The translations under genes were made by a program, and so were the position numbers. 52,713 nt of DNA, taken from Bacteroidia bacterium (lineage in GTDB: Bacteria; Bacteroidota; Bacteroidia; Bacteroidales; Paludibacteraceae). Of the stretch, positions 18,476 through 27,277 are shown piece by piece; within the stretch, counting starts at the first letter, position 1; each line of letters opens with the position of its first letter. The stretch lies in assembly GCA_009929375.1 (NCBI GenBank), contig SAAO01000031.1, positions 1 to 52,713 on the forward strand. Reading direction: 5' to 3'. Below the pieces are notes generated by a model. The model was not told the DNA's origin and searched no databases. It saw only the letters and a list, made by a program, of their open reading frames with translations.

Positions 18476-20314
18476 TTAAAATGATTGCATATCTACCAAC
18501 CGTTTGTAGTATCCGTTCAGAGCAATAAGTTCTTCGTGTCTTCCTCTTTCCACAATCCGCCCTTCGTGCAACACACAAATCTCATCAGCTTTTTTAATAG
18601 TCGATAATCTGTGAGCAACAACCAGAGTAGTTCGGTTTTGCATAAGATTTTCGAGAGCTTCCTGCACGAGTTTTTCCGACTCGGTGTCGAGTGCAGAGGT
18701 GGCTTCGTCGAGAATAAGTATGGGTGGATTTTTCAAAATAGCACGGGCAATACTGATGCGCTGACGCTGTCCGCCCGAAAGTTTACTTCCGCGATCGCCA
18801 ATATTTGTTTGGTAACCATCTTCGGTGGCAATAATAAAATCGTGTGCATTGGCAATTTTAGCCGCTTCAGTCACCTGCTCCTGTGTGGCGTTTTCAACTC
18901 CGAAAGCAATGTTATTAAAGAAAGTATCATTAAATAAAATTGCCTCCTGATTTACATTTCCCAACTGAGTGCGCAGGTCGTGAGTGCGCAGTTGCCGTAA
19001 ATCCACGCTATCTATCAGAATTTGTCCTTCTTCCGGATCATAATATCTTGGAAGTAAATCAACCAGGGTCGATTTTCCTGAACCTGACTGGCCCACGAGT
19101 GCCACAGTTTTTCCCTGCGGAATCTTCAGTTCAATATTGCGCAATACCCATTCGCTCTGATAACGGAAGCTGACATTCCGGAATTCAATTTCTTTATGGA
19201 AAGCTTTCATGGCTACCGGACTTTCGGGTTCGGTAATCGTTGTTTCACTTTGCAGAATTTTATCGACACGCTCGAGTGAAGCTAAACCTTTTTGCACACT
19301 GTAAGTGGCTTTCGATAAGTCTTTTGCAGGAGCAATGATGCTGTAAAAAATCACCAGATAATAAATAAATTCGGCTGCACCAATACTACTGTTGTTTCCT
19401 ACAATCAGCATTCCGCCAAACCAAAGCAGAACGGCTATTACCATTGTGCCAATCAGCTCGCTTACCGGATGCGCCAGATTGTAGCGTCTGTGCATGCGGG
19501 TAAAAGTCTGACGGATTTTCTCGTTGAGATCCGAAAAACGCGCACTGACTTTGTGTTCTGCATTAAAAGCTTTTACGATTCGCAAACCGCCCAGAGTTTC
19601 TTCGATTTGTGAAAGAATTTCTCCTGTTTGTTCCTGACCTTTTCTCGAAGAGCTTTTGAGCGAACGGCCAATACGACCTATCAACCAACCACTGAATGGT
19701 AGCAAAAGCAGAACGAAAATGGTCAGTTGCCAGCTCATGGCAAACATTACGCCCAGATAAATGATAATCATAATCGGATTTTTGAATATCATTTCGAGCG
19801 AACTCATTATCGAGGCTTCAATTTCGGTCACATCGCTCATCATGCGCGACATGATATCGCCTTTTCTTTCTTCAGTGAAAAATCCAATAGGCAAACTCAG
19901 GATTTTTTGATAAAGCTGATTGCGTAAATCGCGTACCACTCCTGTGCGGATTGGGATGATGAAATAAGCCCCCAGAAACGCTGAACCTACTTTGAATGCA
20001 GTCATTACCACCAGGAAAAGTCCGAGATAAAGTAGGGCAAGATTGGGCCCTACATTCAGAATCAATTGCTCAATACTGTAAAACAAATTGTTTTTTGCAG
20101 CTTCCACAATATGTTGAAATCCATCACCCCAGTTCCATGCCATGTAGCTTGTCTCAGCACTGTCGAGCCCGAAAAGTATTTGTAATACAGGAATAATGGC
20201 TGCAAACGAGAATAGGCTAAATACGGTAGCAAGTAAATTGAAAAGTAAGCTGAGTACCACATATTTTTTGTATGGGGGAACAAATCTTTTAATCAGAGTG
20301 ATAAATTTAAACAT
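18476..20314 (-). CDS. ABC exporter, MsbA-like (fused permease-ATPase)
   Basis: A 612-residue half-transporter: six transmembrane helices over about residues 15-330, then an ATPase with Walker A GQSGSGKST, signature LSGGQRQR, Walker B ILILDEATSALD and the H-loop VAHRLST. The family includes MsbA, which flips lipid A-core, and multidrug exporters; Bacteroidota proteins of this length and sequence are usually called MsbA-like. I use the ATG at 20314; the frame extends four codons to a TTG. It follows purB by 44 bases and may be cotranscribed with it. Confidence 0.88.
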   Translation of the reverse strand: MFKFITLIKRFVPPYKKYVVLSLLFNLLATVFSLFSFAAIIPVLQILFGLDSAETSYMAWNWGDGFQHIVEAAKNNLFYSIEQLILNVGPNLALLYLGLFLVVMTAFKVGSAFLGAYFIIPIRTGVVRDLRNQLYQKILSLPIGFFTEERKGDIMSRMMSDVTEIEASIMSSLEMIFKNPIMIIIYLGVMFAMSWQLTIFVLLLLPFSGWLIGRIGRSLKSSSRKGQEQTGEILSQIEETLGGLRIVKAFNAEHKVSARFSDLNEKIRQTFTRMHRRYNLAHPVSELIGTMVIAVLLWFGGMLIVGNNSSIGAAEFIYYLVIFYSIIAPAKDLSKATYSVQKGLASLERVDKILQSETTITEPESPVAMKAFHKEIEFRNVSFRYQSEWVLRNIELKIPQGKTVALVGQSGSGKSTLVDLLPRYYDPEEGQILIDSVDLRQLRTHDLRTQLGNVNQEAILFNDTFFNNIAFGVENATQEQVTEAAKIANAHDFIIATEDGYQTNIGDRGSKLSGGQRQRISIARAILKNPPILILDEATSALDTESEKLVQEALENLMQNRTTLVVAHRLSTIKKADEICVLHEGRIVERGRHEELIALNGYYKRLVDMQSF

Positions 20315-20358
20315 AATGCAGAGCAAATTGATGTTGTGAGATGTATCTGTAATTTTGA

Positions 20359-21702
20359 TTACAGTCCGGTGTAATTTCTTGGTGTAATTCTGCGAAGTTC
20401 TTCTTTTACTGTTTCGTCCACATTCAGTGTTTCAATAAAGTCACGAATCGAAGCTTCGGTAATTCCCTGATTGGTACGTGTAAGCGATTTCAGCGCTTCG
20501 TAAGGCGAAGGATAAGCTTCGCGGCGAAGTATTGTTTGAATACCTTCGGCAACCACAGCCCATGTATTGTCAAGATCGCGGTAAATAGCGGTTTCGTTCA
20601 ACAGCAGTTTATCCAACCCTTTCAGTATACTTTGTGTGGCAATCATGGTGTGTGCAAATGGCACTCCGATGTTGCGAAGCACTGTGCTGTCGGTAAGGTC
20701 GCGTTGCAGGCGTGAAATTGGTAGTTTGGCTGATAAGAATTCGAAAATTGCATTCGCCATTCCGAGGTTTCCTTCTGCGTTTTCAAAATCAATCGGATTC
20801 ACTTTGTGTGGCATGGCCGATGATCCCACTTCCCCCGCTTTAATTTTCTGTTTGAAATATTCCATTGATACATAGGTCCACACATCGCGGCATAAATCTA
20901 TCAGAATATTGTTGATGCGTTTCATTGCATCGAGTTGAGCAGCCAAATGGTCATAGTTCGAAATTTGTGTGGTCCACTGTTCGCGCTCAAGACCGAGTTT
21001 TTCTGCTACAAATTTGTTTCCGAAAGCTTTCCAGTCAATAGCAGGATAGGCTACCTTGTGAGCGTTGTAGTTACCGGTGGCTCCGCCAAACTTTGCTGCA
21101 ACAGGAGTTTGTTTCAGAAGTATAAGTTGTTGATTGATACGGTTTACAAAAACCATTATTTCTTTTCCCAAACGTGTGGGTGAAGCGGGTTGTCCATGCG
21201 TTTTGGCAAGCATCGACACATCGCGCCATTCATCGGCCAAATGTGTAAGCACCTGAACCAGTTTTTCAATTTCAGGATAATATACATTATTCAATGCGTC
21301 CTTTACCGAAAGTGGAACCGAAGTGTTGTTTACGTCCTGAGAAGTCAGTCCGAAATGAATAAACTCTTTAAGGGCATCGAGGCGAAGGGCATCGAATTTT
21401 TCTTTCAGAAAATATTCAACTGCTTTTACATCGTGGTTGGTCACTTTTTCAATGTCCTTAATGCGTTGTGCATCAGCTTCCGAAAAGTTCTGGTAAATGC
21501 TTCTTAGTTTTGGAAATGAATCAGTTGGGACAGACTCGAGCTGTTTAAGAGGTATTTCGCAAAGCGCAATAAAATACTCCACTTCTACCTGAACACGGTA
21601 ACGGATAAGTGCAAATTCAGAAAAATAAAGGGCGTAATCCTGCGATTTGCTACGATAACGACCATCGATGGGCGAAATGGCGGAAAGCAATGATAGGTTC
21701 AT
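20359..21702 (-). CDS. purB: adenylosuccinate lyase
   Basis: A 447-residue fumarase-superfamily enzyme acting twice in purine synthesis (SAICAR to AICAR, and adenylosuccinate to AMP). The superfamily signature SSAMPHKVNPIDFENAEGN is intact near residue 290 with the catalytic Ser loop, and THGQPASPT is present. The N-terminus (LSLLSAISPIDGRYRS) matches the E. coli-like subtype. A leader of about 100 bases precedes it and contains a 6-bp inverted repeat (CCGGAG 21741-21746, CTCCGG 21775-21780) of unknown function. Confidence 0.97.
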   Translation of the reverse strand: MNLSLLSAISPIDGRYRSKSQDYALYFSEFALIRYRVQVEVEYFIALCEIPLKQLESVPTDSFPKLRSIYQNFSEADAQRIKDIEKVTNHDVKAVEYFLKEKFDALRLDALKEFIHFGLTSQDVNNTSVPLSVKDALNNVYYPEIEKLVQVLTHLADEWRDVSMLAKTHGQPASPTRLGKEIMVFVNRINQQLILLKQTPVAAKFGGATGNYNAHKVAYPAIDWKAFGNKFVAEKLGLEREQWTTQISNYDHLAAQLDAMKRINNILIDLCRDVWTYVSMEYFKQKIKAGEVGSSAMPHKVNPIDFENAEGNLGMANAIFEFLSAKLPISRLQRDLTDSTVLRNIGVPFAHTMIATQSILKGLDKLLLNETAIYRDLDNTWAVVAEGIQTILRREAYPSPYEALKSLTRTNQGITEASIRDFIETLNVDETVKEELRRITPRNYTGL

Positions 21703-21806
21703 ATGTTTGATATTGATTTTTATTTACAAGGTAGTTTTTTCCGGAGTATGAAAACAATGTGTTACGGCTTGGGGCTCCGGTGCTTATATCTGTTTTTACG
21801 AAGCTG

Positions 21807-21814
21807 CAAAGTTA
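21807..21814 (-). promoter_or_regulatory. -7 box of purB
   Basis: TAACTTTG on the minus strand, giving a leader of roughly 100 bases before the purB ATG. Confidence 0.45.
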
Positions 21815-21851
21815 ATCAATTCTGTGTGAAATAAAAAGTTTGTTGGCAGGC

Positions 21852-21882
21852 TTGCACTGATAAAAGTTTTTCTATATTTTTG
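21852..21882 (+). promoter_or_regulatory. promoter of psd
   Basis: TTG at 21852-21854, 20-base spacer, TATTTTTG at 21875-21882; the ATG follows at 21963. Confidence 0.6.
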
Positions 21883-21962
21883 TTTACTTTTCCCGTTTCG
21901 GTTTTGCAAAAATCCGTTCGTTCAAAGTGCATGCATTATATAGTTTTTGAAACTGAAAAACA

Positions 21963-22631
21963 ATGAGATATATTAAAATCCACAAAGAAGGAAGACTTAT
22001 ATTATTGTCTCTTCTCTTTATCCTTTTTGTACTTAACCTGTTTATTTATCTTCGTTTCCCACATTTAGCACTGGCGATTACCACGAGTGTATCAGCCGCA
22101 GTTTTGTGTTTTTTTGCGTATTTCTTTCGTAATCCCACACGTGTTGTCGAAATTGATGATCCCGGATTAGTGATTGCGCCTGCCGATGGAACAATTGTGG
22201 TTGTTGAACCTACCGAAGAGTTAGAATATTTCGGAGATAAACGAATTCAGGTTTCTATTTTTATGTCGGTTTTCAATGTGCACGCCAACTGGTATCCCGT
22301 TGCTGGAACTGTGCTGAAAGCTGTACATCACGATGGTCGTCATATCGGTGCCTATCTGCCAAAATCAAGTCACGAAAATGAACGCTCCACAGTTGTAATA
22401 AAAACACATGCAGGCACCGAAATTCTGCTTCGTCAGATTGCCGGAGCTTTGGCGCGTCGTATTGTTACCTATGCACATGCCGGAAAACCATGTCATCTGA
22501 ACGAACATCTTGGTTTTATAAAATTTGGTTCGAGGGTGGATTTGTTTCTTCCAATGGATACCGAGATTTTTGTGAAAACAGGAGATAAAACTACCGGGAA
22601 TGAAACAATTATTGCACGACTGAATGAGTAA
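21963..22631 (+). CDS. psd: phosphatidylserine decarboxylase proenzyme
   Basis: A 222-residue membrane enzyme that makes phosphatidylethanolamine. Two hydrophobic helices near the N-terminus (about 13-30 and 34-52) anchor it. VIAPADGTIVVVEP, SVFNVHANWYPV and the processing site KFGSRVDLFLP are characteristic; self-cleavage between Gly189 and Ser190 would give the pyruvoyl cofactor. This is the short (archaeal-type) class. Its last 8 bases overlap the start of the MazG-like gene, so the two are coupled. Confidence 0.95.
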   Translation: MRYIKIHKEGRLILLSLLFILFVLNLFIYLRFPHLALAITTSVSAAVLCFFAYFFRNPTRVVEIDDPGLVIAPADGTIVVVEPTEELEYFGDKRIQVSIFMSVFNVHANWYPVAGTVLKAVHHDGRHIGAYLPKSSHENERSTVVIKTHAGTEILLRQIAGALARRIVTYAHAGKPCHLNEHLGFIKFGSRVDLFLPMDTEIFVKTGDKTTGNETIIARLNE

Positions 22632-22959
22632 CGAAATTTCAATATCGGAAGCTCAGAAAATGGTTGACGACTGGATTCGGCAGTATGGAGTCCGTTATTT
22701 CAGCGAACTTACGAATATGACCATTCTGACTGAGGAAGTGGGTGAGCTGGCGCGGATTATGGCTCGCACTTATGGCGATCAGTCGTTTAAAAAGTCGGAT
22801 GAAAAATATAACCTGGCCGACGAAATGGCCGATGTGCTATGGGTTTTGGTGTGTCTGGCCAATCAAACCGGAGTAAATCTCACCGAGGCGTTTCAGAAAA
22901 ACATGGAGAAAAAAACAAACCGTGATAATAAAAGACATTTAGAGAATAATAAACTTTGA
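22624..22959 (+). CDS. MazG-like nucleotide pyrophosphohydrolase
   Basis: A 111-residue single-domain member of the all-alpha NTP pyrophosphatase superfamily. The metal-binding signature is present: EEVGE near residue 37 and DEMAD near residue 67, separated by a helix-loop segment. Likely hydrolyses (d)NTPs or a modified nucleotide. The start overlaps the end of psd, and deoC follows 40 bases later, so the three may form one operon. The exact substrate is unknown. Confidence 0.85.
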   Translation: MSNEISISEAQKMVDDWIRQYGVRYFSELTNMTILTEEVGELARIMARTYGDQSFKKSDEKYNLADEMADVLWVLVCLANQTGVNLTEAFQKNMEKKTNRDNKRHLENNKL

Positions 22960-22999
22960 TCTTTTCCGGGTCAATAGTTTCTTTTTAATATAATTAGTT

Positions 23000-23878
23000 A
23001 TGAGTAAATTCGATGATTTATTCAAGTTGTATAACTGCAACCTGAACGATGTAGAAGTAAAGAATAACATCGACCGGATTCTGGCCGATAATTTCGAAAG
23101 TAATAATAATGTGGAGGTTTACAAGCAGTGTCTGAGCCAGATCGACCTCACTTCGCTCAATGGTACTGATACCAATGCGCAAATCATAGCTATGTGCGAA
23201 AAAGTAAATGGTTTTAAAGCTGCATATCCGCATTTGCCAAATGTGGGGGCTATCTGTGTTTATCCTTCGATGGTGCCTGTTGTAAAGGAAAATCTCAAAG
23301 AAGATATAGGTATTGCCTCTGTAGCTGCCGGTTTTCCTTCATCAATGACTTTTATTGAAGTGAAAGTGGCTGAAACTGCAATGGCTGTGGCCGAAGGTGC
23401 TACCGAAATTGATGTGGTGATTTCTATCGGTAAATTTCTTGAAGGAAATTTCGAAGAAATGTATGAGGAACTGACTGAACTGAAAGCTGCTTGTCGTAAC
23501 GCACATTTGAAGGTGATTATTGAATCAGGTGCTTTGCAATCGGTTTCAAATATCAAAAAAGCATCGTTGATTGCAATGGCTGCAGGTGCCGATTTTATCA
23601 AAACATCAACTGGTAAAATTCCTGTGGCTGCAACACTCGAAGCTACTTATGTAATGTGTTCTGCAATTAAGGAATGGTACGAAAAAACCGGAGTGAAAGT
23701 GGCTTACAAACCTGCAGGTGGTATTGTGTCTACCGAAGATGCTGTGAAACATTATACTATCGTAAAGGCATTGCTGGGAGAAGAATGGTTGAATAACAAG
23801 ATGTTCCGTTTTGGAGCCAGTCGTCTGGCTAATAATCTGCTCACATCTATCGAAGGTCGCGAAGTGGTTTACTTCTAA
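23000..23878 (+). CDS. deoC: deoxyribose-phosphate aldolase
   Basis: A 292-residue class I aldolase that cleaves deoxyribose 5-phosphate to glyceraldehyde 3-phosphate and acetaldehyde in deoxynucleoside salvage. The Schiff-base lysine lies in GADFIKTSTGK (about residue 200), with a second Lys in KPAGGI. The N-terminal 50 residues are longer than in the ~220-residue bacterial form and fit the longer E. coli-like class. A strong bidirectional terminator follows. Confidence 0.96.
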   Translation: MSKFDDLFKLYNCNLNDVEVKNNIDRILADNFESNNNVEVYKQCLSQIDLTSLNGTDTNAQIIAMCEKVNGFKAAYPHLPNVGAICVYPSMVPVVKENLKEDIGIASVAAGFPSSMTFIEVKVAETAMAVAEGATEIDVVISIGKFLEGNFEEMYEELTELKAACRNAHLKVIIESGALQSVSNIKKASLIAMAAGADFIKTSTGKIPVAATLEATYVMCSAIKEWYEKTGVKVAYKPAGGIVSTEDAVKHYTIVKALLGEEWLNNKMFRFGASRLANNLLTSIEGREVVYF

Positions 23879-23900
23879 CTCTTTCGTATTTATTATACAA

Positions 23901-23938
23901 AAACGGGTCGCAATTCAATTGCGACCCGTTTTTTTTTT
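23901..23938. terminator. bidirectional terminator between deoC and the arginine decarboxylase gene
   Basis: ACGGGTCGCAATT and its complement (23903-23915, 23917-23929) form a nearly loopless hairpin preceded by A and followed by a run of T. Confidence 0.92.
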
Positions 23939-23955
23939 ATTATTGTTGAAATGCT

Positions 23956-25347
23956 TTAGTAACCCAGAATTTTCAGCATTGATTTGTAACTTTGTTCTTT
24001 TGCGAAAAGTTTGGTAAAGTATTCACCATCTTCATCTTTGTCGATAATCACTAGTTTTGGTGCAGGAATCAGACAGTGCTGAATGCCACCAAAACCACTC
24101 AGTGATTCCTGATAAGCTCCCGTGTGGAAGAATCCGATATATTGTTCGCGTTCTTCCTGCATTTTAGGAAGGAAAATTGCATTCGAGTGAACTTCAGCGT
24201 TATAAAAATCTTCGCTGTCGCAGGTAAGGCCGCCTAAGTTTACGCGTTCGTATTCCGAATCCCAGTTGTTTATGGCAAGGAATACAAATCGCTGATTGAT
24301 TGCCCATGTGTCAGGCAATGTAGTCATAAACGAACTGTCAATCATATTCCAAAGCTCACGATCGTTTTGTTTTTTCTGGTTTACAATAGAATAAAGCATT
24401 GCTCCGCTTTCGCCTACTGTATATGAGCCAAATTCGGTAAAAATGTGCGGTTCAGCTACTCCGTTCAGATCGCAGATGTTTTTTACCTGTGCTACAATTT
24501 CTTCGGCCATGTATTCATAATCGTAAGCCATGTCAAGGTGAGTCTGAATCGGGAATCCGCCACCTATGTTCAGACTATCGAGTTCGGGACATTTCTTTTT
24601 CAGTTCGCAATACAGGTTGACTGCTTTGTTTAGTTCGTTCCAGTAGTAAGCTGTGTCTTTTACTCCCGTATTAATAAAGAAGTGTAACATTTTTAGTTCC
24701 ACCTGATCGTTTTCGGCAATATTATTCATGTAATATGGAATAATATCATTGTATCTGATGCCAAGTCGTGAGGTGTAAAAGTCGAATTTAGGTTCTTCTT
24801 CAGCTGCAATACGGATGCCCACCTTAAACTTCATATCGAAGTCTTTCAAAAGCAGGTCAAGCTCAAACTTATTATCGAGAATTGGAATTACGTTTGTAAA
24901 TCCCTGTCTCATAAGGTTCTGTATGTTTTCTACATACTGAGGACGTTTAAATCCGTTACATATTACGTAGGTGTCCGGCTTCATAAGTCCCTGTTCGAAC
25001 AGCGATTCCATGATATTTATATCGAAAGCCGAAGATGTTTCAAGATGAACTCCCTGCTTGAGAACTTCTTCCATAACAAACGAGAAATGAGAGCTTTTGG
25101 TGCAATAGCAGTAATTATAATCGCCATTATAATCAACCTTGGCCATAGCCACATTAAACATACGGCGGGCTTTCTGAATATTCTGTCCGATTTTTGGCAG
25201 ATATGCTATTCGAAGAGGAGTGCCATATTGTTTGATGATGTCCATGAGTGGAACTCCAAACCATTCCAGATCATTTTCAATTACGTTGAATTCTTCGTTT
25301 GGAAATTCAAAGCTTTGTTCGATCAGATCTCTGTACTTGTTTTTCAT
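23956..25347 (-). CDS. short arginine decarboxylase (PLP fold III)
   Basis: A 463-residue alanine-racemase-fold decarboxylase. The PLP-binding lysine is Lys84 in YCYCTKSSHF. The glycine-rich phosphate-binding segment is LDSLNIGGGFPIQ, and the C-terminal beta domain carries GGLTCDSEDF with the Cys/Asp of the second half-site. The sequence matches proteins in Bacteroidota labelled arginine decarboxylase, which are shorter than the ~630-residue SpeA; the substrate is inferred, and other diamino-acid decarboxylases are possible. Its leader contains a hairpin (AAATCTAA at 25400-25407, TTAGATTT at 25413-25420). Confidence 0.78.
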   Translation of the reverse strand: MKNKYRDLIEQSFEFPNEEFNVIENDLEWFGVPLMDIIKQYGTPLRIAYLPKIGQNIQKARRMFNVAMAKVDYNGDYNYCYCTKSSHFSFVMEEVLKQGVHLETSSAFDINIMESLFEQGLMKPDTYVICNGFKRPQYVENIQNLMRQGFTNVIPILDNKFELDLLLKDFDMKFKVGIRIAAEEEPKFDFYTSRLGIRYNDIIPYYMNNIAENDQVELKMLHFFINTGVKDTAYYWNELNKAVNLYCELKKKCPELDSLNIGGGFPIQTHLDMAYDYEYMAEEIVAQVKNICDLNGVAEPHIFTEFGSYTVGESGAMLYSIVNQKKQNDRELWNMIDSSFMTTLPDTWAINQRFVFLAINNWDSEYERVNLGGLTCDSEDFYNAEVHSNAIFLPKMQEEREQYIGFFHTGAYQESLSGFGGIQHCLIPAPKLVIIDKDEDGEYFTKLFAKEQSYKSMLKILGY

Positions 25348-25444
25348 TGCTGTTGTTTTGTTTTCGGAAAGTAAATTGTTTGGATTCGTTTTAAATTTTA
25401 AATCTAAATAACTTAGATTTGATTTTTCTGTTGAAAAAAGTGCG

Positions 25445-25452
25445 CAAAAATA
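25445..25452 (-). promoter_or_regulatory. -7 box of the arginine decarboxylase gene
   Basis: TATTTTTG on the minus strand, about 98 bases upstream of the ATG; the leader contains the 8-bp hairpin. Confidence 0.45.
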
Positions 25453-25706
25453 GAAATAAAATATGATAATATGCTGATTTTGATGTCTTATTTTACATTC
25501 ATACTAATATTTTGTTTGTGCCTGATTGTGCTGGCTTAGTGTCTTTTGTGGTTAAGTTATTTGAAATTAGCTATTTGTGTTTTTGTTTAATATCTCTGAT
25601 GTGATTCGTATTCTTATAGTGTGTGGTTTTGTGTTGTCGAAATTTATCTTTGATAAGTTTTGTGTTTTTTGTCAAAGTAAGTAAGTTGGATGTCTTTTTG
25701 AAATGA

Positions 25707-25743
25707 AAGAGAGGAGTTCAATGTCGTATTGAACTCCTCTCTT
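25707..25743 (-). terminator. terminator-like hairpin after a decayed gene
   Basis: A 16-bp perfect stem (25707-25722 with 25728-25743) and a 5-base loop. It sits just past the stop of the T9SS tail remnant on the minus strand. No T-run follows, so it may be an eroded terminator. Confidence 0.5.
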
Positions 25744-25780
25744 GTGCTTGATGAACGGAAGGTAATGTTCTGATTGCTTT

Positions 25781-25858
25781 TTATTTAATAAGTACTCTTG
25801 TTGATTGGATGTGTTGTTCTGAACTGTTTCGAACAATGTAAACACCAGGGTTTAATTC
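25781..25858 (-). pseudogene. remnant of a T9SS C-terminal sorting domain
   Basis: The minus strand reads ELNPGVYIVRNSSEQH then IQSTRVLIK and a stop at 25781-25783. This is the canonical ending of a type A sorting domain (the GVYIV strand and a basic final strand). An in-frame TAA lies two codons upstream, and no extended frame continues on either side up to the polyprenyl synthase gene. It is too short to be a gene, so I read it as the 3' fossil of a lost surface or secreted protein. Confidence 0.7.
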
Positions 25859-26014
25859 TGTTTATAAACAAAGTATCCTGTTGTTGTTAAATGCAGGTTG
25901 TTTTTTTAATGTAAATGTGATCATAAAGTGAAACTGCTTAGCAGTGTTAGCTTTTAGGAAAACCAATGCGAATAAGTGAGATTTTTTATTCGTAAATCAA
26001 TAAGCTGAATATGA

Positions 26015-26989
26015 TCAGCTTTTTCTGGCAGCTGCAAACTCGGCACATTGAATGAGCGCATTTTTTACATCACCATCCGGGAAGCTTGCAAGTTCGGTAA
26101 TTGCGCGGTTTTTGAAGTCATTCATTAGTTTCGATGCATATTCGAGACCGCCGTTTTCTTTTGCGAAATTCATAATTAACTCCACATGTTCGTCGGTAAA
26201 GTCTTTGCTGTCGATAATTGCAAGACATTTTTCCTTCATTTCGCCCGAAGTGTTTTTTAATGCATAAATCAGAGGAAGTGTAACTTTGCCGTCTCTGAGG
26301 TCGTTTGCGGTGGGTTTTCCAATTTCAATATTGGAATAGTAATCGAAAATATCATCTTTTATCTGGAAGCAAATTCCCAGATATTCGCCAAAATTACGAA
26401 GTTTTCGCACATTGCTTTCCGATGCTCCGGCGGCGAAAGCGCCTACCACTGTGCATGTAGCAAAAAGCAAAGCTGTTTTTTTGCGGATAACCTTAAAATA
26501 ATCCTCTTCGGTGATTTTGGTTTGTTGTGTGTTGGTTAGCTGAAGCAATTCACCATCCGAAAGTTCCATTCCAATGGTAGAAACGGCAAACAAAATATCG
26601 AGACTTCTGGTACGTGTAGCACTGATCAGCGCATTCGAAAGCATATAATCGCCCGATAGCACAGCTACTTTATTTGACCAACGGGCATTCACCGACCTGC
26701 GGCCGCGACGCTCCATTGTATCATCAACCACATCGTCGTGAATAAGACTGGCATTGTGCAATAATTCCAGCGAGAGTGCACCGTTGTAAGTTGCATCAGT
26801 GACATTTCCCAAAAGTTTCGATGAGAGAATAGTCAGAATCGGGCGCAATTGTTTGCCGCTTCCCTGCAAAACGTAATCATTTATGCTCGAAAGCAGAGGG
26901 TTGTCGGAACGTAGGGATTCTGCAAATATTGATTTAAATATTTGCATTTCATTTGCGATTGGTTTTCTGATTTCGTCAATTAAACTCAT
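26015..26989 (-). CDS. trans-polyprenyl diphosphate synthase (IspB-like)
   Basis: A 324-residue all-alpha prenyltransferase. First Asp-rich motif LIHDDVVDD at 82-90 and second KDDIFDYY near residue 215. GSGKQLRPILTILSSKL is the family N-terminal signature. It chains isopentenyl diphosphate onto an allylic primer; in Bacteroidota this usually supplies the menaquinone side chain, but chain length cannot be read directly. Divergently placed from polA, with promoters facing away from each other. Confidence 0.93.
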   Translation of the reverse strand: MSLIDEIRKPIANEMQIFKSIFAESLRSDNPLLSSINDYVLQGSGKQLRPILTILSSKLLGNVTDATYNGALSLELLHNASLIHDDVVDDTMERRGRRSVNARWSNKVAVLSGDYMLSNALISATRTRSLDILFAVSTIGMELSDGELLQLTNTQQTKITEEDYFKVIRKKTALLFATCTVVGAFAAGASESNVRKLRNFGEYLGICFQIKDDIFDYYSNIEIGKPTANDLRDGKVTLPLIYALKNTSGEMKEKCLAIIDSKDFTDEHVELIMNFAKENGGLEYASKLMNDFKNRAITELASFPDGDVKNALIQCAEFAAARKS

Positions 26990-27017
26990 GAAGTTTGAGA
27001 GAATGTCGTTCGGGTTG

Positions 27018-27025
27018 CAAAAGTA
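27018..27025 (-). promoter_or_regulatory. -7 box of the polyprenyl synthase gene
   Basis: TACTTTTG on the minus strand, 28 bases upstream of the ATG at 26989. Confidence 0.45.
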
Positions 27026-27226
27026 ATCAATTTTACAATTTCCGATACTTTTTGGTTGATTATTATAAGTAATTTTTGTTAAAACACTATTAAGGCCTGA
27101 TATGTTTAAACGATTCAGTTTAAAACTATTTAAAATACCGTTTTTTTGTCATAAAATATGATGTTAGCCTCTGCTTTCAGATATATCGAACTTTAAAACT
27201 CATACCGGGTCATATTTGTTCAAAAA

Positions 27227-27256
27227 TTGTTGTTTGCCTGTAATTCTTTATCTTTG
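27227..27256 (+). promoter_or_regulatory. promoter of polA
   Basis: TTG at 27227-27229, 19-base spacer, TATCTTTG at 27249-27256. The TTG that could open the longer polA frame is the -33 element itself, which argues for initiation at the ATG at 27278. Confidence 0.65.
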
Positions 27257-27277
27257 CTACTTCTAAATATCCGAAGA

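Larger units (their letters stand above)
25348..26014. other. gene-poor gap of 667 bases
   Basis: Holds the arginine decarboxylase promoter and leader (to 25452), AT-rich DNA with no clear signal (25453-25700), the hairpin at 25707-25743 and the T9SS-tail remnant. Nothing else is recognised. Confidence 0.7.

Noticed and set aside
21741-21780. Hairpin in the purB leader as a purine riboswitch
   Set aside because: Only a 6-bp stem with a 29-base loop; none of the conserved purine riboswitch core is visible.
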